A stretch of DNA of 64,000 nucleotides from Bifidobacterium adolescentis ATCC 15703 (GCF_000010425.1 NC_008618.1:1171946-1235945), one strand, 5' to 3'. Positions 44,141-51,959 are shown, numbered from the stretch's first letter. Translations and numbers: made by a program. Notes: generated from the letters alone by a model not told the origin.

Positions 44141-45025
44141 ATGACGAAGCAGCCAAAAACAATACAGGAAATGATGACGCTTTTAGTCGAAGAACGCGGC
44201 TTGGATATCACCGGATTCTCCGATTTCAGCACCGTCCTCCTTGATTGCAACTATTACAGATTGTCCGGCTACTTCCGAGCCTTTCAGATTGATCCTTCTC
44301 ATGGCAATAATCGCTTTCGAAATGGAACGCACATTAAGGATTTCATGATTCCTTATTTGATGGATGAACAGCTACGTCTACTCATCCTTCGTGGAACATC
44401 ATCCTTAGAACAAACGCTTCGGGCCCATTTCGCTTACTACCTTGCTCAAAACGGAGGAGCCTACTCCTACACGGAACTCAGCTCATATAAGACAATCAAA
44501 TATTCCGATGGCACCGAAGCCAGAGAAGTTCTAATTGAGAACATTCACAAATGGCTTGAACGTTCCAGCGAAGTATGCATTCGCCATTATCGGAATAACA
44601 ACGAGCCTATTCCCATATGGGCGGCGGTCGAGGCGATGCCCTTTGACACTCTCTCAAAAATGATTTCATTGCATACCAACACAACAGCTGTTGACGAACT
44701 CAATCAGTCGCTTTCTCTAGGGAAAAATCGTCAACGTGCTGCGCAAATCATTCACAGCATGGTGTATCTACGCAACATTTGCTCGCACCATTGCCGTCTT
44801 TGGAACAGGGAGATTGTCCTTCCTCCCCCAGTCCTTGATGCCACAGCTGAGCGCTATGGCTCATATGCTTATGAAGACCGCTCCGTCTGGAAATCTCTTA
44901 TTGTTCTCATGGATTTAATCGATGGAATAAAAAAGAATTCCACATATTCATCCATGCTTATAAAACAAGCTGAGTCGAATGATAACTATTTCTGGGGATT
45001 ATGTCATCCTAAACGGTGGCATTAG
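44141..45025 (+). CDS. Abi_2 (AbiD/AbiF family) abortive-infection protein
   Basis: 294-residue protein of the AbiD/F type. It begins with the family opening KQPKTIQEMMTLLVEERGL, then DCNYYRLSGYFRAFQ and FRNGTHIKDFMIPYLMDEQLRLLILRGTSSLEQTLRAHFAYYLA-type helices. IPIWAAVEAMPFDTLSKM is conserved. Near 205-215 is MVYLRNICSHHCRLWNR, an R-N-x-x-x-H HEPN-like ribonuclease motif. In lactococci AbiD/F proteins stop phage infection by killing or arresting the cell. AAGGA precedes the ATG at 44141. The upstream terminator and structured leader suggest an RNA-controlled toxin. Confidence 0.88.
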   Translation: MTKQPKTIQEMMTLLVEERGLDITGFSDFSTVLLDCNYYRLSGYFRAFQIDPSHGNNRFRNGTHIKDFMIPYLMDEQLRLLILRGTSSLEQTLRAHFAYYLAQNGGAYSYTELSSYKTIKYSDGTEAREVLIENIHKWLERSSEVCIRHYRNNNEPIPIWAAVEAMPFDTLSKMISLHTNTTAVDELNQSLSLGKNRQRAAQIIHSMVYLRNICSHHCRLWNREIVLPPPVLDATAERYGSYAYEDRSVWKSLIVLMDLIDGIKKNSTYSSMLIKQAESNDNYFWGLCHPKRWH

Positions 45026-45116
45026 ACACAGCCACCTGACCAATATTTGTCAGCTCCCCGAATCTCATTGTCATGAGAAAGCCCAGTATCGAAGAAAATG
45101 ATAAATATGACACACC

Positions 45117-45470
45117 TCAGATAATGCGGAACATCGGATTGGAGGTTATGGAATTGACGAATATCACACGCTGCATTTCAGCCAGTCTGTCCTGCAGTTC
45201 AGTGGTAATGTATCGTTTTTTCACCAAGTCGATCTCCCGACCAAAAGTCGATGCAAGATCATCACGCAAAGCCCACTCATCAATCATTGGATTGGCGGTG
45301 TCGTCAAACTGATAGATGAAATCGATATCCGAATCCGCATGCCCCTCCCCTCGAGCCATGGAACCGAACAGGTACAGTTCATTGACATGATGCCGCAGCG
45401 CGATAGGACGAGCAATCTCCGCTATCTGCTGCGGCATAGCGACCCGCGAAATCACATCAAGCGCTTTCAT
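45117..45470 (-). CDS. Minimal nucleotidyltransferase (MNT-type)
   Basis: 117-residue polymerase-beta-like nucleotidyltransferase. The catalytic core LYLFGSMARGEGHADSDIDF has the GS motif and the D-x-D metal pair, and a third Asp occurs in GREIDLV. MNT proteins commonly act as antitoxins that modify HEPN toxins by nucleotide transfer. Here, however, the gene is the third in a row after an RHH antitoxin and a MazF-like toxin, with a 4-nt ATGA overlap with the toxin stop. Its target is unknown. The neighbouring Abi_2 protein is HEPN-like but is encoded in the opposite direction. Confidence 0.85.
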   Translation of the reverse strand: MKALDVISRVAMPQQIAEIARPIALRHHVNELYLFGSMARGEGHADSDIDFIYQFDDTANPMIDEWALRDDLASTFGREIDLVKKRYITTELQDRLAEMQRVIFVNSITSNPMFRII

Positions 45471-45787
45471 AGAGCTAGAACATGTGCAAGTTTCTTTTCC
45501 ACCTGGCGCATGACATCATCTTCCAAAATTCCAATGCGTTGGCCCAATGCCGAAGTGTGCACTGCAAGAATCTTCTCCGTCATCACCCAACTTATTTTAA
45601 TCAAACCATTCTGCGCAGTAGGAGGAACTTTAACCCGGGTAGTCATATCATCCGACGTAAAAGAAATCATCAGGCATACCACGGTAGAGTCAAAACCCTC
45701 GATTTCGTCATTCTGCACAACGACAACCGGCCGAGGCTTTCTCGCGTAACCATCAGCCAGCACAGTCCAGATCTCACCCCTCCTCAT
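45467..45787 (-). CDS. PemK/MazF-family toxin
   Basis: 106-residue MazF-fold endoribonuclease. RRGEIWTVLADGYARKPRPVVVVQNDE shows the E-I-W and the R-P-V-V-V-V-Q motifs. STVVCLMISFT and VMTEKILAVHTSALGQRIG are the strands that carry catalytic Arg and Thr/Ser residues. It starts 14 nt inside the antitoxin gene and overlaps the nucleotidyltransferase by 4 nt, so the three are co-translated. Predicted to cleave mRNA at a short motif. Confidence 0.85.
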   Translation of the reverse strand: MRRGEIWTVLADGYARKPRPVVVVQNDEIEGFDSTVVCLMISFTSDDMTTRVKVPPTAQNGLIKISWVMTEKILAVHTSALGQRIGILEDDVMRQVEKKLAHVLAL

Positions 45788-46019
45788 CAGCGATCATCCT
45801 CATCGACAAATCATTAGCGAAATCAGAAGCCTCCCGTTCATTCTCGAACGGTTCCGCAACCTGTCGAACTCGTACCTGGTATGGGAACCCCTGATATTCA
45901 TTAAAGGACGAGACGAACATACGCAGCGCATCAGCCGTGGAAAGACCGAGCTTCTTTGTCGTTTCACGGAACTCTTCCGCCTGATCATCATCAACACGTG
46001 TCGCAAGCTGAACTACCAT
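45774..46019 (-). CDS. RHH antitoxin of the PemK/MazF pair
   Basis: 81-residue ribbon-helix-helix antitoxin. VVQLATRVDDDQAEEFRETTKKLGLSTADALRMFVSSFN matches the RelB/DinJ-type DNA-binding fold. The C-terminus PFENEREASDFANDLSMRMI would bind the toxin. A RelB-like antitoxin with a MazF-like toxin is a mixed pairing. The start at 46019 has TTGGAGTGGC upstream. The A+T-rich region above it (TATAAAATGATAAAAAAT) probably contains its promoter. Confidence 0.82.
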   Translation of the reverse strand: MVVQLATRVDDDQAEEFRETTKKLGLSTADALRMFVSSFNEYQGFPYQVRVRQVAEPFENEREASDFANDLSMRMIADEEG

Positions 46020-46058
46020 TGCCACTCCAATCACTATTTTTTATCATTTTATATCTTA

Positions 46059-46087
46059 TTGACATGTTTTGCTAATATTCCATATCT
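46059..46087 (+). promoter_or_regulatory. Candidate rightward promoter at the island edge
   Basis: TTGACA followed after 17 bp by ATATCT points toward the broken metallophosphoesterase gene. The 284-nt gap it opens holds a 26-nt palindrome and nothing else that I can name. Confidence 0.4.
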
Positions 46088-46151
46088 GGATTACTAAAAC
46101 TCTAGATTCACAGAATTTGCAATGTGGCAGCCGAACGCCAAAACCCGAAGC

Positions 46152-46177
46152 ATGAGCGTTGGAATTCCAACGCTCAT
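46152..46177. repeat. Perfect 26-nt palindrome
   Basis: ATGAGCGTTGG-AATT-CCAACGCTCAT, 11-bp arms with a self-complementary AATT centre, in the leader of the broken metallophosphoesterase gene. No T run follows, so it is not a standard terminator; a dimeric regulator site is possible. Confidence 0.6.
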
Positions 46178-46303
46178 ACTCGCCATAATCGCCAAACGGT
46201 GCCACAAACAAGCCAACAAGCGTTTTTGGGGAGAGTCATTCGCGTGATGTTGCGCTCTATCATTGATAAAAACATCCAGCAACCGCATACCGTAAGGAAT
46301 CAC

Positions 46304-47058
46304 ATGCGCTATTTCACTTCGGACACGCATTTCGGCCACCCTCTGGTCACCGCACTGCGCGGATTCCTGAACAATGGCAGGCTCCGCACCGAATACCGTG
46401 ATGTCTGGCAGGCGCAGGGTCGCGCCGCCGCGCACGCATGGATCAACAATACGTACGCGACAATCAGACGTCGTTCAAAGCAATCTGCGACATCACACGC
46501 CATGAGAACACCATCATCGGCAACATCAACGAGACCGTCGGGCGTGATGACGAGCTATGGATTCTCGGCGATCTCTCCTACCGTTGCACCGTCGAGCACA
46601 CGCTCGACTGTCTACGCCGCATCAACTGCCGCCATCTGCACCTGATCATCGGCAACCACGACCGCAACTTCCGTCTCCGCTCCAATGACGCGCTATACGA
46701 GGACGTGTTCGAGACCATCGATGACTACCGCGAGATCGACATGGAGCTTCCCGTTCTCGACGGCTCCGGCAAGCCGACGGCCGCAACCGCACGGCAGACC
46801 ATAGGCATGAGCCACTTCCCCAGGCTCTCGGCATTGGCCGAAGAACACGGCAACTGGCCGGAAAACTGGAACAAGTTCGCCGATGTGGCGCCGACCACCG
46901 AAGGTTGGCTGCTCTATGGTCATACGCATCAAGGCATTCCCGACGGCACCGATCCGCTCAGCGTGAATGTGGGGCTTGATGCGTGGGATTTCGAGCCCGT
47001 CAGCGAGCAGCAGCTCCTCGCCTGGTTCACATTCCGGCACGCCGACCAATCAAAGTAA
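46304..47058 (+). pseudogene. Metallophosphoesterase gene broken by a frameshift
   Basis: The first part, starting at the ATG at 46304 after GTAAGGA, encodes MRYFTSDTHFGHPLV with the D-x-H metal motif. That frame loses sense after about residue 45. The rest (DELWILGDLSYR, IIGNHDRNF, MSHFP, YGHTHQGIP) continues in another frame, from before 46480 to the stop at 47058. Together they form one calcineurin-like phosphoesterase with GD, GNHD and GHTH motifs. The shift lies between about 46,400 and 46,480. Either a genuine pseudogene or a base error in the assembly; a programmed shift is less likely. The C-terminal part alone, from the ATG at 46438, would lack the first metal ligands. Confidence 0.75.
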
Positions 47059-47075
47059 ATTCCCCCGAGCATGCG

Positions 47076-47732
47076 TCATCGTCCGGAGGCGAAGCGGGTG
47101 AGGACTCCCGACTTGGCCAAGGCTCGGTAGAGGACCCACGAACCGAACCCGGCGAATACGACCGCGCTCAGCAACTCGCATGCCATGCCGATGAGTCCAC
47201 GCGGACTGAAGAACGAAAACGCCTGGTAATAGAAGAACAACAGGTAGAAGTTGTATACAATGCCGATCGCCACGGCCGACAGCAACGTGACGCCAAGCGT
47301 CCAACGACGGTAGCGGAACACCGCGAACACCGCTTCGGCGGCAAGCGCCTGCACAAGCGCGATCACCACCAGGCTCACACTGTATTTCGTACCAAGCACC
47401 ACTTCGACGAACGAGGCGACCAACAGCACGTAGGCCGACGCGCCCGGTTTGCGTACGATCAGCAAGCTCAGTGTGGCGGGGAAATAGAACAATGCGTGCA
47501 GCAGTGCCGCGGAGCCTGGAAGTATCAGGGTCAGTAAAGGAAACAAGCCATAGGACATGCCATCGAACACCCAGAACATCACGCCGGACATTACGCCGAC
47601 GGCCGCTCCGACGGCGATGTCGACGACACGCCATTTCAGGGATCTGCGTGTTTCCTCCGTTGTTTGCGGAGCATGCTTCAGCATCGGGATGCGTGGTTTT
47701 TGGGTAATCGTTTCAGAGGATGGCTCTGCCAT
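47076..47732 (-). CDS. YkoE-like ECF substrate-binding subunit, second copy
   Basis: 218-residue S component with the same plan as YkoE at 5366-5980. RRSLKWRVVDIAVGAAVGVMSG opens the first helix and IVRKPGASAYVLLVAS matches the IVRKPGAALFAETLA of the first copy. LVVIALVQALAAEAVFA and the ending LAKSGVLTRFASGR correspond to IAKTGVLDRFESGR. The outer-loop Trp/Gln residues implicated in thiamin contact differ, so the ligand may be different. No ATPase or EcfT gene is adjacent, so it must share YkoDC or the fused A-A-T module. No TPP riboswitch precedes it. AAGGA precedes the ATG. Confidence 0.82.
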   Translation of the reverse strand: MAEPSSETITQKPRIPMLKHAPQTTEETRRSLKWRVVDIAVGAAVGVMSGVMFWVFDGMSYGLFPLLTLILPGSAALLHALFYFPATLSLLIVRKPGASAYVLLVASFVEVVLGTKYSVSLVVIALVQALAAEAVFAVFRYRRWTLGVTLLSAVAIGIVYNFYLLFFYYQAFSFFSPRGLIGMACELLSAVVFAGFGSWVLYRALAKSGVLTRFASGR

Positions 47733-47749
47733 GATGAATCCTTGCCTTG

Positions 47750-47833
47750 GTTGACGCCGCGCACCGTGAGTTGGAGATCGCGGCGGTCGCCGTGGGCCGT
47801 TCCTCGACCTGCGCGGCCCGGGCAGGAACGACG
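47750..47833 (-). ncRNA. Unassigned structured leader of the second ykoE-like gene
   Basis: Downstream of a TATAAT hexamer (47840-47845, minus strand) the predicted transcript forms a hairpin CGTTCCT/AGGAACG (47798-47830). Inside it lies a CCTGC/GCAGG alternative. A second hairpin, CGCCGCG/CGCGGCG (47755-47785), has an 17-nt loop. The ribosome binding site follows. It does not contain the conserved TPP, FMN or other aptamer cores that I recognise. Confidence 0.4.
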
Positions 47834-47839
47834 CGCGCC

Positions 47840-47845
47840 ATTATA
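47840..47845 (-). promoter_or_regulatory. -10 element of the second ykoE-like gene
   Basis: TATAAT on the minus strand, about 110 nt before the start codon; the -35 region is weak. Confidence 0.5.
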
Positions 47846-47955
47846 CGGCCTATTGTTGCCGAAAATGTTCCATGCTCCGAGTTCCGGCCGTTTTCGCTCC
47901 TCAACGCATAGGAAATTCGCCGCTCGCTGGCATGCATGATGCCATGTGGGAAAGC

Positions 47956-47995
47956 CAAGAAGCCGCGCATCCAGTCCAAAATGTGTGGCTTCTTG
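47956..47995 (-). terminator. Terminator after the GNAT gene
   Basis: The stem CAAGAAGCC / GGCTTCTTG is extended by AAG/CTT and has a 22-nt loop. It lies about 30 nt after the GNAT stop. The T tract is poor. Confidence 0.5.
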
Positions 47996-48028
47996 CTTGA
48001 GCAAGCACTGTTTCAGTGGGGAATGACT

Positions 48029-48802
48029 TCAGCAACGTCCTTCGTACAGGAAGTAAGACATGGGCTCGTCATCCGCCAACAGGCTTGTCGTGCCGACCGT
48101 CAACCCGCTGGACGAGCTGTCTGTCGGATTCGGCCGCGAGGAACCATCGTTCCGGTCATCACGTTCGGCTTTGCGGATTAGTCCGCGATGGTCGTAGAAG
48201 CCGACATCGCATGTGCTGTCGGTGAACAGGAAGTATTCGCGCAGGCCGGCGTCATGGAATACGCCAAGCATATGGTTGAACAGTCTGCGCCCCACTCCCA
48301 TGCCTCGTGCGGCCGGGGAAACGACGAACAGCACCACTTCGGCCTCGTACTCCTTGCCCGCGTCATGTTTCAACGCCTCGTCGGCCTGCAGAATGGCCAG
48401 CTGCGCAAGCAGACCGTGACGTCCCTCGTGGCTTGCCAGCAACGGCAACGTGAGGCAATGTCGGCGCAGCATATGGCGTGTCCGCTGCCGACCGGTGATA
48501 TCCGAACGCAGCGATCCGAGAATCACGCCGAGCACCTGCCCATTAAGTTCGGCAACGTATGCTTTGGTGGTGCGGGCCAGGCAATCCTGCATGTCGATTG
48601 CGGCAAGTCGATGCATGTTGCGCAGACGGGTCGCCTTGCGTAGTTCGGCGCGATGCTTGTCTGGGCCTGACGTCTGTCCGACCTCGTCATGCGTGTTGTG
48701 TGAATCGTTGCCATCGTCGTACCATGCGAGCCGTATCAGCTCTTCCAAAGCGGGAAAATCGGTGCGACGCAACGGACGGATGGTAGGTGTTTCACAAGTC
48801 AT
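48029..48802 (-). CDS. GNAT-family N-acetyltransferase
   Basis: 257-residue acetyltransferase. The N-terminus IRPLRRTDFPALEELIRLAWY is a classical GNAT beginning. AYVAELNGQVLGVILGSL is the central strand. LFVVSPAARGMGVGRRLFNHML holds the acetyl-CoA binding Q/R-x-x-G-x-G/A, and YDHRGLIRKAERD lies near the end of the fold. A Ser/Pro-rich tail follows. Substrate unknown. The ATG at 48802 lies eight bases after a TATAGG hexamer and has no obvious Shine-Dalgarno sequence. Divergent from the YdcF-like gene. Confidence 0.85.
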   Translation of the reverse strand: MTCETPTIRPLRRTDFPALEELIRLAWYDDGNDSHNTHDEVGQTSGPDKHRAELRKATRLRNMHRLAAIDMQDCLARTTKAYVAELNGQVLGVILGSLRSDITGRQRTRHMLRRHCLTLPLLASHEGRHGLLAQLAILQADEALKHDAGKEYEAEVVLFVVSPAARGMGVGRRLFNHMLGVFHDAGLREYFLFTDSTCDVGFYDHRGLIRKAERDDRNDGSSRPNPTDSSSSGLTVGTTSLLADDEPMSYFLYEGRC

Positions 48803-48960
48803 GCAACCATCCTATACCTCGCCCCTATCGAAGATGCGCTCAGGGCAAATGCGAAAGAATCGTTCGCATTCGGGCACGGTACGGCACTCTGCGGGAATGA
48901 TTTCATTACGCTGATACACGGTATGAAGTGATGTAGGACGATGACGACACGAGGCTTGCG

Positions 48961-49713
48961 ATGAAGATGATGCTGCGACGGCTGGCGATTGTGGTGTGTG
49001 TTGCGCTGGCGTTGCTGTCGGCGGCCTACGCGTTCGCCGTGTTGAGGACGCATTCGGGCACGGGATTTTGGAAGGTCTGGCTGGTTCTCGCCGTTGTTTT
49101 CGCATTGCTGGCGATTGGCATCGCATGTCACTGGTGGGTGGCGCTTCCCCGGATCATCAGGGGCGCCATCATCGCTGTGGTGGCCATCGGCATTGTCGCG
49201 TTTTGCACAATAGAGGGTTGCATCATCGGCAATATGAACGCTCAGGGCGAGCCGGATCTTGATTATGTGATTGTGCTTGGCGCGCAGGTGCGCGAGTCAG
49301 GCCCCAGCAAAGCGTTGCGCTATCGGCTGGACAGAACCATCGATTATCTGGAGGAGAATCCGGATACCATCTGCATTGTTTCCGGCGGTCAGGGCCATAA
49401 CGAGCCGTTCGCCGAAGCGCAGGGCATGGCCGATTATCTGCAGAAGCATGGGATTGCGGAAAACCGCATCATCCAGGAGTCCAAGTCGGAATCCACTATG
49501 GAGAACATCGTCAACAGCAAGAAGCTCATGCGGCAGGAGAACGCTTCGGTCGGTATCGTCACCAATGATTTCCACATGTTCCGTGCCTTGCAGATCGCAC
49601 ATGCCAATGGTCTGAAGCAGGCGCAGGGCATCGCGACAAGTTCCCCGAAGGACATGCTGGTCAACAATATGGTCCGTGAGTTCTTCGCCGAAATCAAATT
49701 CCTGTTCTCATAA
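48961..49713 (+). CDS. YdcF/SanA-type DUF218 membrane protein
   Basis: 250-residue protein with three or so N-terminal hydrophobic segments (residues about 5-25, 40-60 and 65-90) and an exported DUF218 domain. In that domain LDYVIVLGAQVRESGPSKALRYRLD, IVSGGQGHNEPFAEAQGM and SKSESTMENIVNSK are the standard motifs. Related proteins (SanA, ElyC, YdcF) affect envelope integrity, and the fold may bind nucleotide or carrier-lipid substrates; the reaction is unknown. GAGGC lies eight bases before the ATG. Convergent with the exonuclease gene. Confidence 0.87.
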   Translation: MKMMLRRLAIVVCVALALLSAAYAFAVLRTHSGTGFWKVWLVLAVVFALLAIGIACHWWVALPRIIRGAIIAVVAIGIVAFCTIEGCIIGNMNAQGEPDLDYVIVLGAQVRESGPSKALRYRLDRTIDYLEENPDTICIVSGGQGHNEPFAEAQGMADYLQKHGIAENRIIQESKSESTMENIVNSKKLMRQENASVGIVTNDFHMFRALQIAHANGLKQAQGIATSSPKDMLVNNMVREFFAEIKFLFS

Positions 49714-49744
49714 GCGCCAATCAGCGTTTCAGTGCCCGTCGTCA

Positions 49745-50371
49745 CTACGCAAGATGCGTGCCGCGCGGCAGCCATTCCTTCTTCGGCAGGGTTGCGAATG
49801 TGGGCCATTGTTCCGCAGCGGCACCGGCCGCGTCCAGCCGACGTTGGAAGCCGGGCCATTTCGGGTCGGCTTCCAACAGTCGTCCGAGCAGTATGGCGGT
49901 GGCGTGAGCGTCGCTTAACGCGCTATGCGCATCCTCGTTGGCAATGCCGAAATACTCGCAGCAGTCGGCGAGCTTGCCCCGTCCGATCAGGGAACGCGAC
50001 AGTTTCATCGTGCACAGCATGGTGCTTTGATCGACCGGAATGGAAGCTCCCATACGCGAGTATTCCGCAAGTAGGAACCGTGAATCGAACGACACGTTGT
50101 GTGCCACGAACACGCGTCCGGCGAGCAGGTCGCGCAGCTCATGCGCGATACCTTCGAAATCGGGAGCATGCAGCAGTTCGCGTGCGGTAATGTGATGCAC
50201 CCATGAGGCGCCGACACTGCGATCGACATGAATCAGCGTCTCATGCTCGTCTTCGAGCGTACCGTCCGGAGCCACATGCACCAGGCCGATTTCGATGGCC
50301 CGGTCGCCTTTTGCGGGACTTAAACCCGTGGTTTCGAAGTCGACTACCGCATATCCTTGAGAATTCATCAC
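49745..50371 (-). CDS. DnaQ-like DEDDh 3'-5' exonuclease
   Basis: 208-residue exonuclease of the DEDDh class. Exo I is AVVDFETTGLSP (catalytic D and E), Exo II is VAHNVSFDSRFLL (D), and Exo III is HSALSDAHATA (H and D). The C-terminal 45 residues are an extension rich in Pro and Trp. It acts alone on single-stranded or frayed DNA/RNA ends, or as a proofreading or repair nuclease; the partner is not shown. The GTG at 50371 is seven bases after TATACT (leaderless geometry), with an ATG one codon later as the alternative. It lies downstream of the broken mmu locus. Confidence 0.88.
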   Translation of the reverse strand: MMNSQGYAVVDFETTGLSPAKGDRAIEIGLVHVAPDGTLEDEHETLIHVDRSVGASWVHHITARELLHAPDFEGIAHELRDLLAGRVFVAHNVSFDSRFLLAEYSRMGASIPVDQSTMLCTMKLSRSLIGRGKLADCCEYFGIANEDAHSALSDAHATAILLGRLLEADPKWPGFQRRLDAAGAAAEQWPTFATLPKKEWLPRGTHLA

Positions 50372-50424
50372 ACCTGCCAGTATATAGGTCCGGTTAAGGT
50401 CCGGTTAGCTATCTCTGCTGCTCG

Positions 50425-50672
50425 TCAGACGTTCGCCGAAGCGGCATGCGCTATGGTTCGGATATCGTCTGGAGTCGTTCGGCAGCATCCTCCAATGAGT
50501 CGGGCTCCCGCGTCGATCCATTGCGGTACCAGATGGGCGAAGGCCGGTTCGGAACCGGTGGGATTAGGCGACCAGGTTTTGGTTTTCGGATCGTAGATGT
50601 CACCGTTGTTCGGATACACGATGATCGGCTTGTCCGTAACCTGTCGGATGGCCCGAATTGCTGGAAGCACAC
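50425..50672 (-). pseudogene. mmuM: C-terminal fragment of homocysteine S-methyltransferase
   Basis: About 80 residues of the C-terminal end of Mmu[17 protein letters not shown], then [20 protein letters not shown] with the zinc-binding GGCC motif. The first ~230 residues, including the first zinc cysteine and the substrate region, are absent. The coding sequence begins abruptly where the permease sequence stops, so a deletion has fused the two. The intact enzyme makes methionine from homocysteine and S-methylmethionine; this fragment cannot. Confidence 0.85.
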
Positions 50673-51818
50673 GATCACGACGGCCAAACCGGACACGGAC
50701 ACCAATACCAGATAAACCGTGGAAGCGGCCACGACGCTGGACAGCAATGCCAGCAGACCGCCGATCATGCTCAGGCGAAGCGCGGTCATCGGCACTCCCT
50801 GCTATTGGTTTTGGCGATGTTGTGTGGGATCATGTCTTCGTTCGCCAAGGACCACAGCATGCGTGTGGAGGCGTACAACCCGGAGTTCGCAGCCGAAAGA
50901 ATCGCGGTGAGCACAACGAAGTTCATCGCGTCGCCGGCGAAAGGCAGACCAATGGAGTTGAACACCAGTACGAAGGGGCTTTCGTCCACACCGGCGTCCT
51001 GCCAAGGAATCAGCGAAGCCATGACCACGATGGAACCGATGAAGAAGATGACGAGACGGAACAGGGTGGTGTGGCTCGCCTTCGGGATGGCTTTGTCAGG
51101 ATCTTTGGTCTCGCCGGCCGTTACGCCGATCAGCTCGGTGCCGGAGAAGGCGAAGTTCACCGTCAGCATGGTGGTGAACACCGGCATCCACCCGTTGGGG
51201 AACAATCCGTCCTTCACGAAGTTCTCGAATAGCGGCGCATGGTCATACCCTTGAATCGGCAGCACGCCGAACACCGCGCAACCGCCTATGAGGATGAACA
51301 GCACGATGGCCGCCACTTTGATGAAAGAGAACCAGAATTCGGTTTCCGCGAAGAAGCGCACGGAAAGCGCGTTCGAGGTGAAGATCACCACGATGAACAG
51401 GGCACTCCAAATCCATACCGGCGTGCCGGGGAACCATTTGCGCAGATAAGTCCGGCAGCGGTGAATTCGGACCCCAATGCGACCGTCCAGGTCAGCCAAT
51501 ACAGGATCGCGACGGTGAAGCCTGTTCCAGGACCGATGAATTTGGTCGCATACACATGGAATGAGCCGGTTTCCGGCATGGCGACGGAAAGCTCGCCGAG
51601 GCTGAGCATGACCAGATACACAATCACCGCGCCGATAGCGTAGGCGATGACCGTGCCCAATGGGCCCGCCTGGTTGTGATGGTGTAGCCGGAGCTGAGGA
51701 ACAGTCCCGTACCTATCACGCCTCCCAGTGAAATCATGCGGAGGTGGCGTACCTCCATCTTGCGTTTCAAATCGGTATGCGTGGTCTTCGCAGGGTTCTC
51801 CCGCGTAGCGTCCTTCAT
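50669..51818 (-). pseudogene. mmuP: Amino-acid permease (S-methylmethionine type), frameshifted and truncated
   Basis: An APC-superfamily permease is recognisable in successive fragments that need at least three frame changes. The first is MKDATREN... [15 protein letters not shown] (start at 51818 after GGGGAGA). The next, around 51660-51490, holds [20 protein letters not shown] and [20 protein letters not shown] long piece from 51499 to about 50800 runs through [22 protein letters not shown] and [14 protein letters not shown]. The last piece has [12 protein letters not shown] to about 50672, where it joins mmuM. The final membrane span(s) are missing. With the mmuM fragment this is a dead S-methylmethionine use locus. 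Confidence 0.85.
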
Positions 51819-51926
51819 TTGATTCTCCCCTCTATCGTCGGCGGAACATGTCGCCGACGCCTGATTCATAATATTGGTTGCATCATTGAGGAGAGTCGAA
51901 CCTCCAGTATTTGAGAGAAAAACGAA

Positions 51927-51959
51927 GAAGGCTGGAATCATCAAAGGATTCCAGCCTTC
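51927..51959 (-). terminator. Terminator after tig
   Basis: A 13-bp perfect stem (GAAGGCTGGAATC / GATTCCAGCCTTC) with a 7-nt loop is followed on the minus strand by TTCGTTTTTC. Confidence 0.88.

Noticed and set aside
44141..45470. A classical HEPN-MNT pair formed by Abi_2 and the nucleotidyltransferase
   Set aside because: The genes are convergent, about 90 nt apart, and the nucleotidyltransferase is translationally coupled to the MazF-like toxin instead; cross-talk remains only a hypothesis.
47733..47833. A third TPP riboswitch, before the second ykoE-like gene
   Set aside because: Neither the CTGAGA nor the GGGTAATNCC cores occur in this leader.
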